From NCBI GenBank assembly GCA_008682415.1, contig VANK01000010.1:1-64000 (forward strand): a stretch of DNA of 64,000 nucleotides. Reading direction: 5' to 3'. The DNA is from Acidobacteria bacterium AB60. Lineage in GTDB: Bacteria; Acidobacteriota; Terriglobia; Terriglobales; Acidobacteriaceae. A program made the position numbers and the translations under genes. How positions within the stretch are numbered: position 1 is the stretch's first letter; the number at the start of each line of letters is the position of its first letter. The notes beneath the pieces were generated by a model that was not told the DNA's origin, searched no databases, and saw only the letters and a list, made by a program, of their open reading frames with translations. This document shows, in pieces, positions 34,291 to 41,998 of this stretch.

Positions 34291-35118
34291 ATGAGTGAGT
34301 TGGATGATGCCCCCCGGAGTTATTCCGGAGCGTTTATTGCGGCATTAGCGGTGGCACTGCTGGCGGCGCTGGGGTCGCTGGTATGGGCATGGACGCTCAG
34401 CGGGAAGATTGCGGCGCAGCAGACGGAGTTGCAGGAAGCCAAGCAGCGGAACGTGGAGCTGAGCGCGGACCTGCGGGAGACCAATGCGAAGCTGCGGGTG
34501 ACCGCCGATGAACTGGGGAAAAGCCTGGGGTTGACGCAGAAGCAGATGGACGAGCGGGCGCGCCAGATTGTTGCCCGCGAAGAGGCGGAGAACCGGCGAC
34601 TGGAGAATGCGCAGAAGGAGACGGCGCAGCAGGTGAGCGCGGTGGCGACGGACGTCTCGACGGTGAAGACGGACGTGGGCGGGGTGAAGACCGACCTGGG
34701 CAAGACGCAGACGGACCTGGCGGGGGCGATCAGCAAGCTCACTTCGATGCAGGGGGATTTAAGCAGCCACTCGAGCCTGATTGCGCGGAATCATGACGAA
34801 CTCGAGGTGTTGAAGCACAAGGGCGACCGGACGTACTACGAGTTCACGCTGGACAAGGGCAATCGCAAGCCGGTGGGCACGGTGAGCCTGGAACTGAAGA
34901 AGACGGACGCGAAGAAGAGCAAGTTCACGCTGATTGTGTACGCCGATGACAAGAAGTATGAGAAGAAGGACCGGAACCTGAATGAACCGCTGCAGTTCTA
35001 CAGCGGGAAGGATCCGGCGCTGTACGAGATTGTGGTGAACTCGATCAATTCGAAGAACCAGGTGGCGGGGTACCTGTCGACGCCGAAGGGCGCACCGGCG
35101 CCGCCGGTGGGGCAGTGA
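34291..35118 (+). CDS. Membrane-anchored coiled-coil protein, hypothetical
   Basis: 275 residues. One membrane segment (about 13-34, AFIAALAVALLAALGSLVWAW) is followed by a long predicted coiled coil (about 38-170, heptads with KTDVGGVKTDLGKTQTDL). The C-terminal ~100 residues form a beta-rich domain (TYYEFTLDKGNRKPVGTVSLELKKTD, YEIVVNSINSKNQVAGYLS). This layout suits a periplasmic envelope protein or tether. It is followed by a terminator and two STAS/metabolism genes. Family not recognised. Confidence 0.78.
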   Translation: MSELDDAPRSYSGAFIAALAVALLAALGSLVWAWTLSGKIAAQQTELQEAKQRNVELSADLRETNAKLRVTADELGKSLGLTQKQMDERARQIVAREEAENRRLENAQKETAQQVSAVATDVSTVKTDVGGVKTDLGKTQTDLAGAISKLTSMQGDLSSHSSLIARNHDELEVLKHKGDRTYYEFTLDKGNRKPVGTVSLELKKTDAKKSKFTLIVYADDKKYEKKDRNLNEPLQFYSGKDPALYEIVVNSINSKNQVAGYLSTPKGAPAPPVGQ

Positions 35119-35180
35119 AACTGTGAAGAAGTGAAGAAGCGAAAAGAGTGAAAAAGTGAAGTGAACGAGTGAAGAAGTGA
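35119..35180. repeat. Degenerate GTGAAGAA microsatellite
   Basis: Imperfect repeats of GTGAAGAA or GTGAA, right after the stop codon of the coiled-coil protein gene. Confidence 0.6.
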
Positions 35181-35184
35181 AAAC

Positions 35185-35214
35185 AAAAGGCCCGGCGATT
35201 GTGCCGGGTCTTTT
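35185..35214 (+). terminator. Rho-independent terminator
   Basis: AAAAGGCCCGGC-GATT-GTGCCGGGTCTTTT: GC stem with T-rich tail, ending the coiled-coil gene transcript. Confidence 0.85.
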
Positions 35215-35318
35215 GCTTTTGGGGGCGGAGGTTGAGCTGGTTGATTGCGGCGGGCAGCGCACTTGTTGTAAGAATGTTTCCACACGTACCGCAATCCACG
35301 AACTGAGGAGCAGCCTTC

Positions 35319-35639
35319 ATGGCCCCTGACGCCTCGCCGCACACCCTTGCCGTCACGATCGAGCGCTTTGGGGAGAAGTGCCTGCTGGGCTGCGCAGGGG
35401 ATCTGGCGGGGTCGGGATGCAGTTTTCTGGTGGCGCAGGTGACGGAGGCGCTTCCGGGCAGCAAGGTGATCGAGCTCGACCTGGAGCGAGTGGAGTTCGT
35501 CGACAGCATGGGGCTGGGAACGCTTGTTCGACTGCACCGCACGTGCAAGGAGGCAGGATGCCGGCTGCTGCTGGTGAACGTGAACGGCCGGATCCGGGAG
35601 CTGCTCAACCTGACGAATCTGCACGGAGTGTTTGTCTAG
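35319..35639 (+). CDS. STAS-domain protein
   Basis: A 106-residue single STAS domain. The phosphorylatable serine is in FVDSMGLGTLVRLH (near residue 63). Its sequence differs from the STAS protein at 14.2 kb (28 of 106 or fewer residues seem shared by eye), so the two likely serve different partner-switching modules. The start ATG at 35319 has GAGGAG ten bases upstream. A terminator follows at once, so it is monocistronic. The kinase and phosphatase partners are not adjacent; the SpoIIE protein at 49-51 kb is a candidate. Confidence 0.9.
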   Translation: MAPDASPHTLAVTIERFGEKCLLGCAGDLAGSGCSFLVAQVTEALPGSKVIELDLERVEFVDSMGLGTLVRLHRTCKEAGCRLLLVNVNGRIRELLNLTNLHGVFV

Positions 35640-35660
35640 CGGAGAGATTCGGGAACGGAG

Positions 35661-35686
35661 GGTCCGGCGGGCGCCGGGCCTTTTTT
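35661..35686 (+). terminator. Rho-independent terminator
   Basis: GGTCCGGCG / CGCCGGGCC stem (one G-U pair) followed by TTTTTT, just after the STAS gene. Confidence 0.85.
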
Positions 35687-35830
35687 GTTGGCGCGGAGCG
35701 GACGCGAACCTGATGCGATCTTTACGCCTGACTTGCAAGAATGGAGATTCGCCGCGATCCCCACGAACCAACCTTGGCCCATTGCGCCGCAAAGGGCCGC
35801 TTTGCCAAATCAAATGGGAGTCCGTACGCG

Positions 35831-36856
35831 ATGGAGATTGCCCGACCGAGCGCAACGCCGGAGGAGGCCCCCGCAGCACGATCGATAGACCCGCGCACCG
35901 GGGAGCGGTTGCAGCGGATTATCGACCAGACCTACGCGCGTTTCAAGGATGTGGATGACGGCGCCGTGGCGACGTACATTCCGGAGCTGGGGAAGGCGAA
36001 CCCCAAGGATTTTGGAATCTGCCTGGTGACGGTGGATGGGCAGGTGTTCACGGCGGGGGACTGGGAGAAGGAGTTTACGATCCAGTCGATGTGCAAGCCG
36101 TTCGCGTTCCAGATGGCGCTGGAGCGGCTGGGCACGGAGAAGGTGCTGCGGCACGTGGGCGTGGAGCCGAGCGGAGAGGCGTTCAACTCGATCGAGTTCG
36201 ATCCCAAGTCGGGGCGCCCGTTCAACCCGATGGTGAATGCCGGAGCGATTGCTGTGGCTTCGCTGCTGAAGCAGCGGCCGGTGCAGGCGGGAGTGGACGC
36301 GTTCTTACGGCAGATGGGAAGGGCGGCGGGACGGGAGCTGCGCATTGACGAGTCCGTGCTGGCTTCCGAGACGGGGACGGGGAACCGCAACCGGGCGATT
36401 GCCTACATGCTGCTGAACTCGGGAGTGATCGACGAGGAGGTTCTGGAGAGTTTGCATCAGTACTTTGCGCAGTGCTCGATGCTCGTGAACTGCCGGGACC
36501 TGGCGATGATGGCGGCGACGATGGCGAATATCGGGAACCAGCCGCGGACGGGGGAGACGGTCTTCGACTTCCAGCACATCAAGCACGTGCTGGCGGTGAT
36601 GTTCAGCTGCGGGCTCTACGATTATGCCGGTAACTGGGCATTCGAGGTGGGACTGCCGGCGAAGAGCGGGGTCTCGGGCGGGATCTTCGCGGTGGTGAAC
36701 CGGCAGTTGGGGATCGGGGTGTATTCGCCGAAGCTGGACGGCCAGGGCAACAGCGTGCGGGGGATCCTGGCGTGCAAGGAGCTTGCAAACCGGTTTGGGC
36801 TGCACGCCTTCGAGTTCAGCAACGTGGGATCGAGCTTCATGCAGTGGGTGCTGTGA
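35831..36856 (+). CDS. glsA: Glutaminase A
   Basis: 341 residues, serine-dependent glutaminase that hydrolyses glutamine to glutamate and ammonia. The catalytic pair is in FTIQSMCKPFAFQMAL (Ser-x-x-Lys, about residues 88-91). Other typical segments: NPMVNAGAI, ETGTGNRNRAIAYML, QCSMLVNCRDLAMM and KSGVSGGIFAV. The start at 35831 has GGGAG ten bases before it; the upstream ATG at 35741 gives a 30-residue longer form without a good ribosome-binding site. Length is about 30 residues more than the family's usual 308. The amidase gene follows 61 bp downstream in the same direction and may be co-expressed. Confidence 0.93.
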   Translation: MEIARPSATPEEAPAARSIDPRTGERLQRIIDQTYARFKDVDDGAVATYIPELGKANPKDFGICLVTVDGQVFTAGDWEKEFTIQSMCKPFAFQMALERLGTEKVLRHVGVEPSGEAFNSIEFDPKSGRPFNPMVNAGAIAVASLLKQRPVQAGVDAFLRQMGRAAGRELRIDESVLASETGTGNRNRAIAYMLLNSGVIDEEVLESLHQYFAQCSMLVNCRDLAMMAATMANIGNQPRTGETVFDFQHIKHVLAVMFSCGLYDYAGNWAFEVGLPAKSGVSGGIFAVVNRQLGIGVYSPKLDGQGNSVRGILACKELANRFGLHAFEFSNVGSSFMQWVL

Positions 36857-36917
36857 GGGGGCGCGAAGGGCAGCGGGCGCGGAGATCATCGCGGCGCGAT
36901 TTTTGTACAATGCGGCG

Positions 36918-38468
36918 ATGATCGCAACGAGAGTTCTGATTGCTTTGGCGGCAGCGGGGATTTGGCAGGCGGGAGCGGCGTCCCCGGGAGTTCTTTACGC
37001 GCAGACATCCGAAGCGGCGACGCAGGCGGCGATTGAGCGTGTGGAGAAGATCGATCCGAAGGTTCACGCGGTGATCGCGCTCGATCCGACGGCGCTGGAG
37101 CAGGCGCGAGCGATCGACAAGAAGAGCGGGGCGCATGGAGTTCTGTACGGCTACGCGATCCTGATCAAGGACAACATCGAGAGCGATGGGCCGCTGCCGA
37201 CGACGGCCGGCAGCCTGGCGCTTCGGGAGAACGTGACGCACCGCGATGCGCCGCTGGTAAAGCGGCTGCGCGCGGCGGACGCGGTGATCCTGGGCAAGAC
37301 GAATCTTTCCGAGTGGGCGAACATCCGGTCGAGCGGGTCGATTTCGGGATGGAGCGCCGTGGGCGGACAGACGCGGAATCCGTTTGCGCTGGACCGCGAT
37401 CCGTGTGGGTCTTCATCGGGGAGTGGAGCGGCGGTGGCGGCGGGCGAGGTGGAGGCGGCGATCGGGACGGAGACGGATGGGTCGATCACCTGCCCGGCAG
37501 CGATCAACGGCGTGGTGGGATTGAAGCCCACGGTGGGGCTGGTGAGCCGCAGCCGGATTGTGCCAATCAGCGCGAGCCAGGACACGGCGGGGCCGATTGC
37601 GATGGATGTAACGATGGCGGCGAAGGTGCTGCGGGCGATTGCCGGGTCGGATGCGGAGGATGCGGCGACGAAAGAGGCCGATGCGCATGTGACGGACTAT
37701 GCGGCGGCGCTGAAGCCTGAGGCGTTGAAGGGGGCGCGCATCGGGGTGTTGCGATTCGCGACGGGATGGTCCGCGGGGACGGACAAGGTCTTCGAGCAGG
37801 CACTCGCGGTGCTGAAGGCGCAGGGCGCGACGCTGGTGGACATCAAGGAGTTCAAGGACCGGGACAAGATCGGGGAGGCGGAAGGGCTGGTGTTGAACAC
37901 CGAGTTCAAGGCCGGGATCAACGCCTACCTGGCGACGACGCCGGCGGCGGTGAAGGCGCGAACGCTGGCGGACCTGATCAAGTTCAACGAGGAACATGCG
38001 GATCGGGAGCTGGGGTTGTTTGGGCAGGAGACGTTTGTGAAGGCGGAGGGGACGAAGGGGCTGGATGATCCCGAATATAAGAAGGCGCGGGAGACGTCGC
38101 TGCGCCTGGCCGGGAAGGAAGGGATCGACGCGATGCTGGCGAAGGATCACCTGGATGCGCTGGTGTGTCCGACGATGCCGCCGGCTTGGAAGATTGATGC
38201 GGCGAACGGCGATCAGATCGGCGGAGGCGGTGCGGGCGGGCTGGCGGCGGTGGCTGGGTATCCGCACCTGACGGTGCCGATGGGCGCGGTGATGGGGCTG
38301 CCGGTGGGGCTGTCGTTTCTTGGTCCGGCATGGAGCGAGGCGCGGCTGCTGGGGTTTGGGTATGCGTTCGAACAGGCGGCACAGGTGCGATTGAAGCCGG
38401 CGTTTGTGCCGAGTATCGAAGGCGAGGCGCCGGTGGCGCCGCTGCTGGAGCCGATGAAGGGGCGGTAG
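36918..38468 (+). CDS. Secreted amidase (amidase signature family)
   Basis: 516 residues with a signal peptide (1-24, VLIALAAAGIWQAGAAS). Ser-cisSer-Lys triad visible: Lys in ILIKDNI (near 82), cis-Ser in GSSSGSGAA (near 170) and nucleophile Ser in ETDGSITCPAA (near 195). Hydrolyses amides; substrate not known. GNG-type variants of the family include Glu-tRNA amidotransferase A, but the signal peptide argues for a periplasmic degradative enzyme. The ATG at 36918 was chosen over an upstream in-frame start because the signal peptide begins there. It follows glutaminase, so both may serve nitrogen scavenging. Confidence 0.92.
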   Translation: MIATRVLIALAAAGIWQAGAASPGVLYAQTSEAATQAAIERVEKIDPKVHAVIALDPTALEQARAIDKKSGAHGVLYGYAILIKDNIESDGPLPTTAGSLALRENVTHRDAPLVKRLRAADAVILGKTNLSEWANIRSSGSISGWSAVGGQTRNPFALDRDPCGSSSGSGAAVAAGEVEAAIGTETDGSITCPAAINGVVGLKPTVGLVSRSRIVPISASQDTAGPIAMDVTMAAKVLRAIAGSDAEDAATKEADAHVTDYAAALKPEALKGARIGVLRFATGWSAGTDKVFEQALAVLKAQGATLVDIKEFKDRDKIGEAEGLVLNTEFKAGINAYLATTPAAVKARTLADLIKFNEEHADRELGLFGQETFVKAEGTKGLDDPEYKKARETSLRLAGKEGIDAMLAKDHLDALVCPTMPPAWKIDAANGDQIGGGGAGGLAAVAGYPHLTVPMGAVMGLPVGLSFLGPAWSEARLLGFGYAFEQAAQVRLKPAFVPSIEGEAPVAPLLEPMKGR

Positions 38469-38513
38469 GGATACGAGTTCTTAGTTGCGAGTTGAGAGGT
38501 GCGAGGGGTTGGG

Positions 38514-38912
38514 TCAGGGGACTTTGGAGGGTGGCGGGGTGTAGGGGAGCATGTCGAGGGAGCGGTCCTGGACGTCGTCGACCAGGTCGCCGTATTTGGC
38601 GGCGGTCGCTTTCTTGATGGCGACCCACTCGGGGTCGGCGAGGAAGGCCTTCCAGGCGGAGGTTTGGGTGGGGCGGTCTTTCCAGCGCAGGAGGTAGACG
38701 AATTCGGCGTGGCCGTCGGGGCCTGCCTGTGACGTGAAGACGATGTCGAAGCCGTAACGCTTCATGATGGGCATGCACTGGTCGCGGAAGCGGTCGTGAA
38801 AGTGAACCTCGTTGCCGGGATGGATCTTGTAGATGCGCAGCTGGTAGACGGGGGACTGGGCGTGCGCGATTGTGGCGATAGCGAGGAGGGCGAGGAAGAA
38901 GAGCTTCTTCAT
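38514..38912 (-). CDS. NIPSNAP-family secreted protein
   Basis: 132 residues. Signal peptide (1-17, KKLFFLALLAIATIAHA) then the NIPSNAP pattern VYQLRIYKIHPGNEVHFHDRFRD and FVYLLRWKDRPTQTSAWKAF. The domain is a ferredoxin-like alpha/beta dimer in known members. The start is ATG 38912; no Shine-Dalgarno sequence is visible. It is convergent with the amidase gene and divergent from the DUF305 gene. Function unknown, perhaps ligand binding in the periplasm. Confidence 0.88.
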   Translation of the reverse strand: MKKLFFLALLAIATIAHAQSPVYQLRIYKIHPGNEVHFHDRFRDQCMPIMKRYGFDIVFTSQAGPDGHAEFVYLLRWKDRPTQTSAWKAFLADPEWVAIKKATAAKYGDLVDDVQDRSLDMLPYTPPPSKVP

Positions 38913-39162
38913 AAGGGTGATGCGCAGCCCGCCGGTCGAAAGGGGGCTGCGATGCTGGGAACAGGGTAGCCGAATGCCCTGGTGGGCTGCAGGATACCGG
39001 AGGAGTATGGGAGGTCGGCTGATCGTTGTGTCGCCATGAATGGATTCCGTCATGGACGTTGATGGGCGCGCGCGAGGGCCTACTCTTCGCTCGGAATGCT
39101 GTGTTAGCTTTAGAAATCTGGAAAATGGATAGCGTGATATTGAAGTTGGAGTTTGCTTCCTC

Positions 39163-39840
39163 TTGAGACGGCATAGGGATTGGAGAAGGCGGTGCGGGGC
39201 CGCGACCCTGACTGTGGCGGGAGCCTGCGCGCTGCTGGGGAGCGCAAGCTGCGCGGCTCAGAACGGCAGCGTGGTGGTGCAGCCGGGGGCTCCGGGCGAG
39301 CCGACCAAGACTCTGCCGGCGGACACGCACGGGACGCTGCCGCCGATTGCTGCCGCAGATGTGGCGTTCATGCAAGGGATGATCATGCATCACTCGCAGG
39401 CGGTGGAGATGACGGACCTGATTCCATCGCACACCGAGAACCAGGAAGTGCGAGCGATCGGGGCGAAGATTGCGAGTTCGCAGGCGGACGAGATCCGCAT
39501 GATGCAGCGGTGGCTGAAGGCGCGGGGACAGGCGACGTCGATGGCGATGCCGGGGATGCCTGATATGGATATGAACGGCAAGCCGATGACGCCCATGCCG
39601 GGGATGCTGACGCCGGAGCAGATGGCGGCGCTCAAGGCGGCGCGGGGAGCGGAGTTCGACCGGCTGTTCCTGACGGGGATGATTCAGCACCATGGGGGAG
39701 CGCTCGTCATGGTGAAGGATCTTTTCGACACGGCGGGCGCGGGGCAGGACGCGGAGATCTTCGAGTTTGTTACGGATGTGGACAACGGCCAGCGGGCCGA
39801 GATCAAGATCATGCAAAAGATGCTGGAGGAGATGCATTGA
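39163..39840 (+). CDS. DUF305 family protein, histidine/methionine-rich, secreted
   Basis: 225 residues. Lead with a signal peptide ending near SASCAAQ (about 17-32). Two DUF305 halves each have the HH motif: AFMQGMIMHHSQAVEM and LTGMIQHHGGALVM. Between them lies a methionine-rich linker (MAMPGMPDMDMNGKPM) suited to bind copper. Family members are copper-linked periplasmic proteins. Start TTG 39163 has GGAG eleven bases upstream; no ATG is near. The stop overlaps the start of the next gene, so translation is coupled to the LVIVD protein. Confidence 0.88.
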   Translation: MRRHRDWRRRCGAATLTVAGACALLGSASCAAQNGSVVVQPGAPGEPTKTLPADTHGTLPPIAAADVAFMQGMIMHHSQAVEMTDLIPSHTENQEVRAIGAKIASSQADEIRMMQRWLKARGQATSMAMPGMPDMDMNGKPMTPMPGMLTPEQMAALKAARGAEFDRLFLTGMIQHHGGALVMVKDLFDTAGAGQDAEIFEFVTDVDNGQRAEIKIMQKMLEEMH

Positions 39841-41888
39841 GAGTCATGGGAACTTTGGGCAAGCAATTGCCGTTGGCAGCATTGACCGCAATCGTTCTGT
39901 ATGCAGGCGCGGGCCTGCTGGGTGCGCAGGAGCAGAAGCCTGCGGAGACGCCGTCGGCGCAATCAGGTTCGGACCAGGAGCAGCCCAAGGCGGGGGAGAA
40001 CAAGAAGACGCCCGCGGAGGAAGAGGAGGAGTTTGCGCCCAAGCCGGCGCCGCCGCTGCCTCCGGGAATGACGGGTGCGGATGTGAACGATCCGCGCGCG
40101 AAGCTGAAGCCTGGGATCTATGACGCGGGCGAGACGGCCATGGGCATGAAGCATGTGGCATTTGTGAAGAAGCCGGATGCGTTTCAGCTGAATGCGTCGT
40201 CGCCGGATGATCCGGTGGTGCAGAAGACCGTACGGATGCTGGGCGTGGGCAATCCGGCGAAGATGCCGAAGGCAATGCAGACGGTGATCGCGCAGCTGGC
40301 GTTTGCCAATTCGGATTTTGCGTTCCAGGGGAACCACCTGTTCCAGGGAAATTTCTACGGGATGAGCATCTACGATATCTCGAACCCGGCGAAGATCAAC
40401 CTACTGACTACGATGGTGTGTCCGGGCGGGCAGGGCGATGTCTCGGTGTACAAGAACCTGATGTTTATGAGCGTGGAGATGCCGAACGGGCGGGTGGACT
40501 GCGGGGTCCAGGGATTTCCGCCGGAGCCGCCGCCGGCTCCAGGCCATGAGAAGGAGCGGCGGCTGCCGACACCGCAGAAGGATCGATTCCGCGGGGTGCG
40601 GATCTTCGACATCTCGGATATCAAGAATCCGAAGCAGGTGGCGGCGGTGCAGACGTGCCGCGGCTCGCATACGCACACGCTGGTGGAGGATCCGAACGAC
40701 AAGGACAACGTGTACATCTACGTTTCGGGTACGTCGTTCGTGCGGCAGTCGGAGGAACTGGAGGGTTGTTCGAATGCGGCTCCGGACAAGGATCCGAACA
40801 CGGCGCTGTTCCGGATCGAGGTGATCAAGGTGCCGGTGGCGCATCCCGAGGAGGCGAAGGTGGTCTCGAGCCCGCGGGTGTTTATCGATCCGCGTACGGG
40901 CGCGCTGAACGGGTTGAACAACGGCGGCAGCCATGACAAGGGCGAGGAGAAGCCGGCGGACACGAACCAGTGCCACGACATCACCGTGTACTCGGCGATT
41001 GGACTGGCGGCCGGAGCGTGTTCCGGCAACGGCATTCTGCTGGATATCAAGGACCCGGTGAATCCCAAGCGCGTGGATGCGGTGAATGATCCGAATTACT
41101 CGTACTGGCACTCGGCGTCCTTCTCGAACGATGGGACGAAGGTGGTGTACACGGACGAGTGGGGCGGGGGCCTGGGGGCGCGCTGCCGGGCGAACGATCC
41201 CAACAAGTGGGGTGCGGACGCGATCTTCAGCCTGAAGGACAACAAGCTGAGCCTGGCGTCGTATTACAAGCTGCCGGCGGCGCAGGGCGACACGGAGAAC
41301 TGCGTGGCCCACAACGGGTCGCTGGTTCCGGTGCCGGGCCGCGATATCGAGGTGCAGGCGTGGTACCAGGGCGGGGTGTCGGTGATGGACTTCACCGATC
41401 CGGCGCATCCGTTCGAGATTGCATATTTCGATCGCGGGCCGATTGACGACAAGATGCTTGTGCTGGGCGGCGACTGGTCAGCGTACTGGTATAACGGCAC
41501 GATCTACGGGTCAGAGATCGCGCGCGGCGTGGATGTCTTCGAGCTGACGCCGACAAAGTTTCTGACGCAGAATGAGATCGACGCGGCGAAGACGGTGCAC
41601 GTGAACGAGCTCAACGTGCAGGATCAACAGAAGCTGGAGTGGCCGGCAAAGCTGGTGGTGGCGAAGGCCTATCTCGATCAGCTGGCCCGGTCGCAGGCGC
41701 TCTCCGCGAAACAGCTGGGCGATCTGCAGAAGGCGATCAAGAGCGCGGAGCGGTCGCACCTGAAGGGGAAGAGCGCGGCGAAGCTGAGCACGATGGCGAA
41801 CGGGCTGGATCGCTCGGGCGCGAAGACGCCGGGGGATGCGGCGCGGCTGGAGGCGCTGGCGGAGATTCTGAAGCATCCGGTGGCGTGA
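39837..41888 (+). CDS. LVIVD-repeat secreted beta-propeller protein
   Basis: 683 residues. TTG start at 39837 overlaps the DUF305 stop by 4 bp (TTGA), with GGAGGAG seven bases upstream; the ATG at 39846 lacks a good site. Signal peptide (about 10-30), proline/glutamate-rich linker to ~75, then LVIVD-type repeats (RGVRIFDISDIKNPKQVAAVQT; GVSVMDFTDPAHPFEIAYF) and cysteines likely in disulfides. The C-terminal ~120 residues are helical and Lys/Ala-rich. The LVIVD fold is a propeller with unknown ligand. The pair with DUF305 points to a metal-related role. The conserved HTHTLVEDP segment has two histidines. Confidence 0.87.
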   Translation: MRVMGTLGKQLPLAALTAIVLYAGAGLLGAQEQKPAETPSAQSGSDQEQPKAGENKKTPAEEEEEFAPKPAPPLPPGMTGADVNDPRAKLKPGIYDAGETAMGMKHVAFVKKPDAFQLNASSPDDPVVQKTVRMLGVGNPAKMPKAMQTVIAQLAFANSDFAFQGNHLFQGNFYGMSIYDISNPAKINLLTTMVCPGGQGDVSVYKNLMFMSVEMPNGRVDCGVQGFPPEPPPAPGHEKERRLPTPQKDRFRGVRIFDISDIKNPKQVAAVQTCRGSHTHTLVEDPNDKDNVYIYVSGTSFVRQSEELEGCSNAAPDKDPNTALFRIEVIKVPVAHPEEAKVVSSPRVFIDPRTGALNGLNNGGSHDKGEEKPADTNQCHDITVYSAIGLAAGACSGNGILLDIKDPVNPKRVDAVNDPNYSYWHSASFSNDGTKVVYTDEWGGGLGARCRANDPNKWGADAIFSLKDNKLSLASYYKLPAAQGDTENCVAHNGSLVPVPGRDIEVQAWYQGGVSVMDFTDPAHPFEIAYFDRGPIDDKMLVLGGDWSAYWYNGTIYGSEIARGVDVFELTPTKFLTQNEIDAAKTVHVNELNVQDQQKLEWPAKLVVAKAYLDQLARSQALSAKQLGDLQKAIKSAERSHLKGKSAAKLSTMANGLDRSGAKTPGDAARLEALAEILKHPVA

Positions 41889-41923
41889 TAGAAGCAGGGA
41901 ACAGGGAAGAGGGAATAGGTCAG

Positions 41924-41949
41924 GAGGCCCGGCGCTGAAGCCGGGCCTC
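41924..41949 (+). terminator. Rho-independent terminator
   Basis: Perfect 10-bp stem GAGGCCCGGC / GCCGGGCCTC with loop GCTGAA and tail TTGATTT, closing the DUF305-LVIVD operon. Confidence 0.85.
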
Positions 41950-41998
41950 TTGATTTGGGGGGCTGGTGGGGTGGACGAGCGATTCTGAACGCGGGTGG

